Part shown: piece after piece, positions 10,412 to 20,500 of the stretch | Layout of the letters: the number at the start of each line of letters is the position of its first letter | Numbering within the stretch: the first letter of the stretch is position 1 | Source: Pieris napi | Lineage: Eukaryota; Arthropoda; Insecta; Lepidoptera; Pieridae | Direction of reading: 5' to 3' | Length of the DNA: 64,000 bases | Assembly: GCF_905475465.1 (NCBI RefSeq) | Contig: NC_062256.1 | Span: 2,675,662 to 2,739,661 of the forward strand | Translations under genes and position numbers: made by a program | Notes under the pieces: model-generated | The model's input: only the letters and a program-made list of their open reading frames with translations | What the model was told of the DNA's origin: nothing | Database searches by the model: none

Positions 10412-10718
10412 CTAGCTGACCGGGCAAACGTCATTTTGCCATGTATATCATTTATAATAAAAACATAGGGGTTGATCGTAGAGGGGTGAAAGTTAGGCGT
10501 TGTATGTATTTTTTAATGCTGTATCATAAAAACAGAAAAAAATATCTAAAAATAAAAAAAAATAGGAGTGGACTACCCTTAACATTTAGGGGGATGAAAA
10601 ATAGATGTCCGATTCTCAGACATACCCAATATGCACACAAAATTTTATGAGAATCGGTCGAGCCGTTTCGGAGGAGTTTAACCACAAACACCGCGACACG
10701 AGAATTTTATGTATTAGA
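10412..10718 (-). mobile_element. Helitron, Lep1-like
   Basis: On the minus strand it starts TCTAATACATAAAATTCTCG and ends GGTCAGCTAG between A and T. It contains the conserved block gagccgtttcggaggag with agaatcggt, shared with 26779-27080, 51174-51614 and 57724-57988. No Rep/helicase ORF, so non-autonomous. The Lep1 name is from memory of lepidopteran Helitrons. Confidence 0.72.
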
Positions 10719-11211
10719 TAAAGACTTTTATCGTTTTGAGTTTTTTTTATTGTTTAACCAGATAACCCAGTGAACTTCGTATCACCTAGCTACACATATT
10801 TGTATCGATACGGAATACAACATTTTTAAATTAGAAAAAAGAGATCGGACCTGATACTACAGCTATGAAACACCAATTTCGGAAGGCTACTCTTATTTAC
10901 CTATTTGTTTTGACCTTCCCTGTTCTTCCACGAATATTTGTAGACCATAATTGGCCAAATGGGTCCAGCCATTCTCGAGTTTTAGGAAAACAAACGAACA
11001 ACAACAATTAATAACTAAATCAATAAATTAGACAAATATAACAACTCGGTTTGGTATAATGTACAGATTTCTATTCCCTGCAGATAACTAACCCAAAAAA
11101 GTCAGAATCAACACTTATAAGTACCTTTTGACTAACGAAAGCCACACTTATCATTAAATGATAACTTATTGCATATTCAAATTTGTTTTGTTTGTTCTGT
11201 CTCAAAATTCG
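10719..11211. repeat. Duplicated upstream flank of gene 3 (matches 3441-3704 and 5397-5594)
   Basis: Collinear with the flank of gene 2 on both sides of the hAT insertion, and holding the empty CAATTAAT site at 11005-11012. No gene. It runs into the TATA box of gene 3. Confidence 0.7.
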
Positions 11212-11245
11212 TATAAAAGCTCGACATAATTGTGATCAAATCAGT
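11212..11245 (+). promoter_or_regulatory. Core promoter of gene 3: TATA box and TCAGT initiator
   Basis: TATAAA at 11212-11217 and TCAGT at 11241-11245, with 31 bp between the TATA T and the initiator A, as in gene 2. The surrounding 60 bp are highly conserved between the two genes. Confidence 0.75.
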
Positions 11246-11288
11246 TTGGGTTACGGTCTTTAACAGGTACTACGGTCCTATGCCCAAA

Positions 11289-13684
11289 ATGATTTCCACT
11301 TTCGCGCTCTTCGTTTTAAGCGTAAGTTACTTTATATTTATTAATTCATCTCGTAATATTAATAAACGAGAAAATATATATTTTTTAAGAATCTGTACAT
11401 GGGCATATTTTAATATACTGTGAAAAAGATATAGTTTTTCTAGGCATCAAACCTAGCAATGTTGTACTTCGTTGATATAGTATTATTGTGAAAAATAAAA
11501 CGATTATTATTGTTATTCATTTCAGATACTGCATAGTCATGCTGCTCCTCAAGGTAAATAAATTTAATCGTAATTTTAAATAATTTTTACCAGTGTTAGG
11601 AACCAATTTAATTACAGTCGACTCTCGATAATTTGAAACTCAAGGGACCAGAGATAAATTTCAAATTATCAAGAGTTCAAAATAACAAGTGTTTGAATAA
11701 CCACGAGGGGGAGGGGCGACTGAAGGAAATAAGAATTTGATCAAAATTTGTTACTTATTATTTCTATATTCTTATTATGTATTAACAATTATTATAACAA
11801 TTAACATTTATGTAAACAATTGACAAGTCTGTGCATGTATGTAAACAAACGACAGGTATGTGCATGATAAACGCTTCAAATTATAGAGAGTAGCGAAGAC
11901 CGGATTTCAAATTATCGCATGTTGGCGAGCAAGATAATACTTTTTCAACTTCAAATTACCGAAGGGACCAATTATCATAGATTTTATTCAATTTATCGAG
12001 TATTTTTCAAGGGACCGGAAAAAAAATTCAAATTATCGAGAGATTCAAATTAACGAGTGTCAAATTATCGAGAGTCGACTGTATTTAAATTAAATAATTC
12101 AATAATTATTTCAATACACCAGGTATGTCAATTGTCAATTATCCGCCTCAGCGATCAGCGATTGTTGTCTAAAACCAGTAATATTTTAAATATTTTAATT
12201 TATTTGATATACTTACCAGAGTATCAGACCCATAAGTAATGCAACATAAATATTTTTTACGATATATAATATTTTTAATAAATAAATATTTTTAATATTT
12301 TGAGACACGGACAGAATTTTTTAAATAATAAGAAAACACAGGAATAAATGCCTCTAAAAATAGAATAAAACACAATATAAGTATTATCATATTTAGTATT
12401 TCTAGATAATAAAATAGTATACTATAGTATTTCTATCAAATATGGAAAAATATACAACATGAAAACTGAAATACCACAAATTTAAACTTCATTAGGTGTT
12501 GATGAGGTAGTCTGTACGAATATAATAATAATTAAGCCTTATTTATTCTTCGAAACATGAATCCATATGTATCTTTTATACAATAAAATGTTATACAAAA
12601 ATAATTATAATTTTTTCAAGGACCTCTTTTAGAGTATAGGGCTCCTCCAACTGGCTCCAACTCTCTCTATCTTGTGCATTTTTCTCCCAATCTTCCCCAC
12701 CAACTTCTTTAAGCTCGCTCAAGAAGGGGGCGTATCTTTCTTTTGCCTTTCTTACTATCCTGTTTGGGCCGGTCTTTCCACTTAAGATTTTTAAAATGAT
12801 AATAATAAATATTATTATCATTTTCACAGAACGTTGATAGGCATCGTGTCGATATAAATTTTCCGATTTAAAACATAAAACAGGAGTTTGAAACCTGTAA
12901 AAATATTGTTTATCGTATTAGCGAATTCAGTTCCGTGTTTCTTTTTTCAGGTGCAACAATTCTTCAGAATTATTATAATCTACCACCGGACGTACCTCCA
13001 ACTTCATACTCTCCTCCAGCAGCACCAGCTGACACACCATTTGCATACCAAGGATATTTACCCAACTTCTACCCCGGGAATACATCTAGAATTCCCCCGT
13101 TCTACCCTGACTTCAAAAATCCCAACTACCCCATTCATCGGATTCCTAACAATACCGTCCCAATAGTCCCCTTAAATCAACCAGCACAACCTGTTCCAGT
13201 TCAATTATCTACAGCACAAAGTATTCCAATACCAAGCCCACTGCCACCCTTACCTCAGCCCATTGTACCAAATGTTCTAATACCAATAAATACAGCTCAG
13301 GCAACAACCAACACTAGCAGACGCATTTTTAGGCGCAGTGCGCCTAAAAGTGGATCTGTCAGTTATAGTAACAATTACGAATCTGGATCTAGCTCTGGCT
13401 CCGCTTCAGCTAGTGGAAACACGTTAGTAACTAGCTCTGGCACTGGTTCAGGATTACGCTCAGGATCACGCTCAGGATCATGCTTAGGCCCAGGATCATG
13501 CTCAGGAAAAGGCTCAGGCACAGGCTCAGAATCATGCTCAGGTCCAGGATCATGCTCAGGCGCAGGATCAGGCTCAGGCTCAGGATCATGCTCAGGCACA
13601 GGATCATGCTCAGGCATAAACTCAGGCAGATGCCCAGGATCATGTTCAGGCACAGGATCATGCTCAGGCCCAGATTCATGCTAA
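11289..13684 (+). CDS. Secreted Gly/Ser/Cys-repeat protein gene 3 (three exons)
   Basis: Exons are 11289-11321, 11526-11553 and 12951-13684 (795 nt, 264 residues plus stop). Exon 1 encodes MISTFALFVLS; an in-frame ATG three codons upstream (11280) would add MPK and may be the true start. Exon 2 ends in AAG with a gtaaat donor; exon 3 follows cttttttcag. The Pro/Tyr-rich N-terminal segment matches gene 1. A 90-residue stretch rich in Pro, Gln and Ser, absent from genes 1 and 2, contains RRIFRRSA, a possible dibasic processing site. The repeat domain is shorter (10 cysteines) but has the same hexad spacing and the same GINSGRCPGSC and PDSC ending. Function is unknown; extracellular structural protein is the best inference. 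Confidence 0.75.
11615..12081. mobile_element. pogo-like MITE in intron 2 of gene 3
   Basis: Flanked by TA (11613-11614 and 12082-12083). The ends are inverted repeats: CAGTCGACTCTCGATAATTT and its complement at the right. Copies of the caaattatcgagag motif recur just inside both ends. The matching intron of gene 2 has a single TA at 7360-7361. TA target and CAGT ends suggest a Tc1/mariner-pogo relative. No transposase. Confidence 0.78.
12084..12590. other. Intron 2 of gene 3, no recognisable feature
   Basis: AT-rich sequence with no coding signal. The first 40 bp match gene 2's intron. Confidence 0.4.
12600..12810 (-). pseudogene. LINE ORF2 C-terminal remnant
   Basis: The minus strand reads GKTGPNRIVRKAKERYAP and then DWEKNAQDRESWSQLEEPYT. 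This resembles the C-terminal tail of endonuclease/reverse-transcriptase LINE proteins (the 'AQDRxxWxxLEEAYT' ending, RTE-like from memory). A more decayed copy sits in the same intron of gene 2 (7465-7645), so it predates the duplication. Confidence 0.5.
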
Positions 13685-14000
13685 GGCGCAGGATCAGGCT
13701 CAGCACAAAGCAACAAGAGGAACTAGCTTTGGGTCTTTTAGATAGACTAAGTTTTTGTACCATTTCTCTCTATAGATCTGTATAACGCTTTCAAATTCCA
13801 GTTAACGAACTAGTCATCTCCGGAATCGTCCCTTACGCGCAATCAAAGGGCAAACTGTGCATTTGCTTCAGTACCTACTTAGAGACGCCAGCAGTCATTT
13901 GCAAACAATTTAGATTTTACTAAATCGATATTAATAAGTAAGCAAGCATTTTAAAAATCAATCTATTAATAAATGAATAAAACGAGAGAGTTGTTTTTAT
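13685..14000 (+). other. 3' untranslated region of gene 3, AATAAA at 13976
   Basis: Related to the regions after genes 1 and 2 but more diverged. The out-of-frame EELALGLLDRLSF stretch is also present. AATAAA is at 13976-13981. Confidence 0.5.
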
Positions 14001-14992
14001 TTTACTGTACTTCTCTAGATTTCAACCCAAGTGTCGAAATCATTAATTTCTAACGATTGTTTTCACACAGATGTACTACGTTTTCCCGTGAGTTACGTTG
14101 TAGAAGTAATATCAAAGACAATTAAAGTAAATGTACAAATCATTGCTAAGGAAAAGCCGTAATTCTCGTGATAATTACAAATTAAGACGATGGATGTCAG
14201 AAGCTGTATAAAAATAACAAATATTCACATAATAATTGGAAATAATATGTTAAGAAAACAGCCCGGAGATATCGCTTTGAAAATCTTTCCTACCGCCTGA
14301 CGCCTAGGCGAGGTTGCTAATCTTTGAATAGCAAGTACAACATTTTGATACTTAAAGATTTATTGAATTATTCAAAAGCAAGATACCATATTGCAATTGA
14401 TACTAAATAAATCAGTGGCGCAACAACTTTTTCTAAATAAAATTTATTATTTTTGTAAATAAAAATTAAGACATACAACATATTCAAAATGTGTATACAA
14501 AAATAAACAAGTACGCATCCACCTTCAAAATCACATTTAAAAGTTTGGTCGGTAATACCTGTATTTGCCTTAAATAAAAGGACAAAATAAACAGTGAATC
14601 AAAAATTTTGATATCATGTTTAAGTGTGCGTGATATGTTTGGGTGTGGATGCACGTGTGTGCGTATATACAGTACACGTTTGACTATACCGGAGTCCGGA
14701 TCTGTTTCGCGCTTTTTTAGATTCTCGTGTCATTTTCACACGTGTACATCCTGTTTCTAACATACTGTCATAAGTTGATAATGAAAAAATGTTGAAATTT
14801 CTAGAATGGGATTTAAATACCATAAGATTAATGACTATGGATCTATTACAATTATATATTTTTTTATTTCTGTTAAGTATTTTCTCTAAAATATTAACTT
14901 AACTTTCTTAAAAAAACTAACTTCCGGTCATGTTAGGTATACCTACTCTGATAGTTATATTCTAACATCCATATTCTTAATTTCTTAATTGT
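14000..14992. other. End of the duplicated block, then unique sequence
   Basis: Partial similarity to the blocks after genes 1 and 2 continues to about 14570 (aaaatgtgtatacaaaaata, ggtcggtaatacctg). From 14570 to 14992 I see no gene or recognisable repeat. Confidence 0.5.
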
Positions 14993-14996
14993 ACAG

Positions 14997-15281
14997 TGTT
15001 ATGAGGCAGTGACTAAAACTTGTTTTTAAAACTAACAAACTTTATTTAAAATTATGTTTACAAAAACTAACGTTGGAGTTCGAATATGGAATCGAAGTGC
15101 CTTTGAAAGGATCGGGATTTGGTACTTAAAGGTTTGGGTAGGAGTAGGGATACATTAGGGGAACAAACAATGTCATTAGGTACTTAACTATAACTTATCA
15201 CTACATGAACATATGGTTAAACTTATACAAGGCAAAAAATAACAGTTGAAAGTTTAATAATATAGTGGGGACCACATAACA
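14997..15281 (-). repeat. 3' LTR of the provirus
   Basis: On the minus strand it starts TGTTATGTGGTCC and ends CCTCATAACA. The complement at 15041-15046 gives AATAAA as a poly(A) signal near the end of the LTR. Identical to 22897-23181. Confidence 0.93.
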
Positions 15282-15294
15282 CCTCCCCCCTTAA
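15282..15294 (-). promoter_or_regulatory. Polypurine tract
   Basis: On the minus strand AAGGGGGGAGG directly precedes the 3' LTR. This is the expected plus-strand primer site. The env stop codon overlaps its upstream edge. Confidence 0.85.
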
Positions 15295-17181
15295 AATAAA
15301 GGTTGCGCCTGTTGGCGTGAACTTTTTGAAGAAGTTTGTTGGGCGTCCTCTTCCTCGTCGTCCGAGCTGATGCAAGCCGTCGTCGTCGTCGTCGTATTGT
15401 ATGTAGACATCGGGATTTCTATTTGTTGTCGTCTTCGGGATTGGTCGAAGCAATTATTAAATATTTGAATGCATCCTTGTTCGTGAGGGTTTCTTCTTGG
15501 GTAAAAGTATTTGAAGAGGTTGCAACAATTGCAAAACTTGTAAAGAGTATAAATAAGAAGGACTGATCCAAGTGATAAACTCATTAGAGTGAAATTGTAT
15601 GGATGTTCTTGAATGATATATTTGTCTTGATTTAGTATTTTAGAGTGATGTTTGATCTCGTCTTTAATAGTATTGAGAGAGTCTAAGGAAACATCGTTAA
15701 TTTGGATAGGTACGAGTCTTGGATTATAAAGATCTGGAGTTCCTTCGATGCAGCGATTTTCCACGTCGACAGTAACAATGGGATGACTTATGTTTTTCGA
15801 TTTCGAGTCTTCAGCGATGAGTGTAACCATTGGTGTATAAAATTTGCATGCAGGTTGTAGCAGAATTATTCCGTGTCCAAATATTTCGCCATGTGTAGTT
15901 TTTCCGTTGCATTCCATAGCATATGTAATTTTCTTCGAAAGTATGAAAATCCATTTGTTATTTTTTAATGGATGAAATGTGTTGAAATGCGCAGAGAATG
16001 TGGATACCTCGCAGTTTTGAGGTATGTCTTTAGAATTCGTCAGCAAGATGGAGACTTCGCAGATTGGTTGTGCGTTTGAGTTGAAGATTGTGACCTTACT
16101 GCATACATGAAGGTTTGGAGAGAATTCATGACACTTATCCACGGAGTTCGTCGTCAGGTAGCGTTGACTGTTTTTGCTGATAGCAAGATACATGTGCTCA
16201 GGTAGGATTGTGGAATATAAGGAGGACTCAGGATGTTTTATAGGAATTGAAATTAAATGGTATAAGGTAAATATGTCATTTTTGACTAAAGGAAAATTTA
16301 ATATATATATAATTTTGTTCATATAAATATATGATGTAATTGTGGCAGAGTTTAGAATTTTATGAATGTTTTGAAGACTCACGGTTGCCACTAGGTTACC
16401 TGATGTTCTAGCATGACTTGATGCTAATAATTCTTTGTAAAGACTTACTGACGATATGACCGAAGGATGAACTGCTCCCGATTTAATAAATAAAATGCTC
16501 GCAACGATATCATCAATTTGTTTTTCTAGAGACGTGACGAGTTCTAGAATTTGTATAGAAACAGTTGAGATCTGTTCAGATACACTGAGATTAAAAAGTA
16601 AAGTATTCGTTGAGTTAATATAGGAGTTAATTTTCATTAAATTTTCATTGATCATGTGTTCATCGTATGAAATTTTTAAAATGGTATTGTTAAAGTTAGT
16701 AATGGTTGAAGAAAGAATTTGGAGTTGTTGTTTTAAAATATCATTCGTAGAAATTTGTTGCTTTTCTAAGAGATCTATACATTCATTATAGTATTCGGCA
16801 TCTTTTGCGTCTGGTGTACCAATGAGCCATTTTAGAACTGAGCTTAGACCGTCTATAAGTTCGCGCTTGAAACGCTTGTCGCTTGTGTAATATTGAAATT
16901 CATCCAACCTTGAGTCTATATTCATAATACTTAATTTAATAAAAGAACTGGTAGTATCGACGTTAGGTAAATTAGAATTTTGTTTGATTATAAAATTATA
17001 ACTATTTACTAATCGTTTTAGAGAATCCCTCGATAAGAATAATGGTTCGATATCTCTATATATAATGAGTTTCCAAGAACTTTCCGACACTAGAACTTCA
17101 CCAACTTCTTCATAATATAGTCCTGAGTTTGAAGGTATATTTTGTATGTGGGTATCCCCGACAACAAAGGTTGTGGAGTAC
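15291..17181 (-). CDS. env: Errantivirus envelope protein (F-like fusion glycoprotein), 3' exon
   Basis: A 599-codon open frame from 17090 to 15291; it stays open upstream for 30 more codons to an atatttcag acceptor whose exon starts at 17181. The protein is therefore probably made from a spliced mRNA, as in errantiviruses. A basic cleavage motif RFKR lies at residues 73-76 counted from 17090. It is followed by a hydrophobic, fusion-peptide-like stretch resembling baculovirus F proteins and their errantivirus relatives. A membrane segment is near residues 500-518, then a Cys-rich juxtamembrane part and an acidic, Ser/Thr-rich tail of about 80 residues. The 5' exon with the start codon and signal peptide was not located. 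The codon at 17090 is GTG and is not the true start. Confidence 0.85.
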
Positions 17182-17539
17182 CTGAAATATGGAAATAACT
17201 ATTTTGTAAAATATAATATTGAAAGAAATATAATAATATTCAAGAATTAGACTACGACCTATTCAGAATTCTAATTAGAATTAAACCTATTTGTAACTAT
17301 TTTCTTTATAATTATATAAATGTTGTATAGTATAATGTAAAATAATTTTTTTATTATAGAACATATGATAAAACTAAAATAAGGATTATTCATGTGTGTA
17401 TAAAACGAATGTATATAATTAGGATTCTCCTCTCCGTCGGATATAGTATTGGGAAATGCCATAGCAATTGGTAAACTGAAATAGAATTAAAATTGGTTTG
17501 TAAAAAAAAAATCTAGTAACGATAATTATTCTAAATAAT
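17182..17539 (-). other. pol-env spacer with candidate splice acceptors
   Basis: AT-rich region between pol and the env exon. Two pyrimidine-rich acceptors are visible on the minus strand: atatttcag ending at 17182, and tctatttcag at about 17480 shortly before an ATG at 17462. The latter opens a 63-codon frame of unknown relevance. Confidence 0.5.
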
Positions 17540-20500
17540 TTATGATTCGTGCGATGGTCTTAAACGATTTGCATGCACTATTTGGTTTCTTCCATTCTTT
17601 CTGATAATGTAATTTTCATTGAATCCTATTCTGACAATAAGATAAGGACCTTCCCATTTCGAATCTAAGTTATTAGGGTTAGGCACCTTGAGCATTACGT
17701 AATCGCCTACGTTATACTTAGCGATGTTTCTAATATTTTTATCATAACGTTCTTTAGCTTTTTCCTTCATCGCTTGTAAGTTACGTAAAGCAACGTCACG
17801 AGAAACTTTGAGTCGTTCATTAAGATCATGTAAATAATCACAGGTTGTATATTCGTTTAATTCTTTTAGAGAGTAGAGTGATCGAGGTTTATACCCAAAA
17901 AGTAATTCATGAGGCGTGAAACCCAATGATTGATTAACTGCTGTGTTATGACATATAACTGCGAAAGGAATTATTTGATCCCAATTGCAATTATTTTTCT
18001 TATGATACGATCGTATATGATCTCTAAGAGTAGCATGGAAACGTTCTATAGAACCATTACTTTGAGGGTGGTAAGCTGTGCTCAATGTATGATTTGAACC
18101 TAACAATTTCATTAATTGTTTTATGATGCTATTTACAAATTCTGTTCCTTGATCTGAGTGAAATCGTTTGGGAACGCCGTAATGTTGACAGAAGATTAAT
18201 AGAGTCTTTGCTACGGTAATTGCTTGTTTATCTACAATAGGATAAGCTTGTACAAACCTTGTTAAATCATCTTGTAAGGTTAAGATGTACTTATTAGAGT
18301 CATGGGTTACTTCCGAATAAGAAACTAAGTCGATAGAGACACGTTCAAAAGGTTCAGTGGATGATGAAGTTATTACCATTGGAGCTTTATAAGTTTTTCT
18401 TTGTATCTTACTCCGTTGGCAAATTTGACATTTGTCAATGTAATTTTTAATAGTGTCGGTCATACCTTTCCAAAAATACTCTGATCTTATTTTTCGTGTG
18501 GTTTCAACTATACCACGGTGACCAGACAAAGGGTCATCATGAAAAGATTTTAAAATAGAAGGAATATCTTCAGGATTAGGAGTCTTCACTTTGTTTTCAC
18601 AGATAGTAATCTTACAATTATAAATGTCTGCTAAATAAGATGTAATATGTAGTTGTTCATTGCCTTTTAATTTACAAGTTGCGTCATCTTTTAAGTCAGG
18701 TACGTAAAGTGATTTCAAATCGTTATTCTGTAAACAGCTAAGAAGTGACTTAAAATAGCTTTCAGAATCCCAAGGATCGAAATATAAGGGTCGAGAATAG
18801 TTAAAGTAAATGTTTTGTTTTTTGTTGGAAACCAATAAGTCAGTTTCGTAGAGTGCTTTAGACTTTTTTAGAAATGGTTCCACTTGAGAACACATTGAAA
18901 TAGCTTCGTTGTAAAGATTGTTCTTATCGGAAATGTCACAAGAAATAGCAATAAATATGTCTTTATGTCGTTCGTCTAACAGCTTATCTGGTGAAATATG
19001 TAGATTTGGAGTGTCGAAACTATAATCTGAAATTTCTGTAAAGTGTTGATAGTTTAATTGTAAATAGTCGTCGTGAGAATCGATTTCGTTCTTATCAGTA
19101 TTTTTGTCACAAGTTAAGTCAATAGTATTTGTGTTAAGAATTGAAGGCCTAGAGAGTGCGTCGGCATTAGTATTATTTTTACCAGCTTTATAAATTACTT
19201 CGTATTCATATTCTTCGAGTTTGAGACGCCAGCGAACGAGACGACTTCCAGGGTCTTTTATAGAGAAAAGCCATGTTAATGGTTTATGATCGGTAACGAT
19301 CTTGAACTTTCTACCAAATAAATAGGGACGAAAATGCTTAACAGCCCAAACTATGGCTAATAATTCACGTTCAATGGTGGAATAATTTGATTCTGCTTTG
19401 TTGAGAGTACGTGATGCATACGCAATAGGTAGATCTTTACCTATTTGCCCTTGCGATAAAACAGCGCCAATCGCATGAAGAGAAGCGTCTGTTGTTAAAA
19501 TAAATTCTTTAGTAAAATCAGGATATTGTAAAATAGGAGGATTGGTAAGGAGATGTTTGCATTCTTCAAAGGCTGATTGTTGAGTTTCACCCCAAACAAA
19601 AGGAACATCTTTCTTAAGGAGACTAGTTAAAGGTTTTGTTAGACTACTAAAATTAGAAATGAAACGGCGATAATAGCCGGTTAGGCCAAGGAAAGACTTG
19701 ATGTCTTTGCATGATTTGGGAACTGGAAAATTATCGACTGCGTGAACTTTATCAGGATTAGGTTTTACACCTTCGCTAGAAATTATATGCCCTAGATAGG
19801 CTACTTCTTTCCTAAGGAATTCACACTTATCTGGTTGAACTTTTAAGCCATTTTTCCTAAGTCGATTGAAGACTTCGTATAGCTTTTGTTCGTGTTCTTG
19901 TAAACTAGAGGCGAAGACTACTATGTCATCTAAGAAGACAAAGCAACGTTCACCTTGTAATCCATAGAGTACGCTATCCATAGCACGTTGAAAAGTTGCT
20001 GGAGCATTCTTTAATCCAAATGGCATTCTTAAAAATTCATAATGTCCATACGGAGTATTAAAGGCAGTTTTAGGAATATCGTTTGATTCGAGTTCGATTT
20101 GGTGGAATCCAGAGGCGAGATCTAAAGTAGTGAAGTAAACAGAATGTCCTAACTTGTCGAGTATATCTGTAATGTTAGGTAAAGGATAACTATCACCTAT
20201 GGTTATATCATTAAGTTTACGATAATCGATAACGACGCGCCATTTTTGTTTGCCGGAGGCGTCTACTTTTTTAGGGACTACCCAGATAGGACTACTCCAT
20301 GGTGAAGTACTCGGACGTATTATATTTTCATTTAGCATTTTATCGACCTGGGTTTTTACTTCTTGTTGATGTATATGTGGAAACCTATATGTTTTCGTAT
20401 TAATTGGAATATTTGATGTGGTAGGAATAGTATGCTTAGTATGGTTTGTAAATGTCAGTTTGTCACCTTCTGTATAAAATATGTCAGAATATTCAATTAC

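Noticed and set aside
14620..14823. 67-codon minus-strand ORF
   Set aside because: No homology recognised, no splice context, and length expected by chance.
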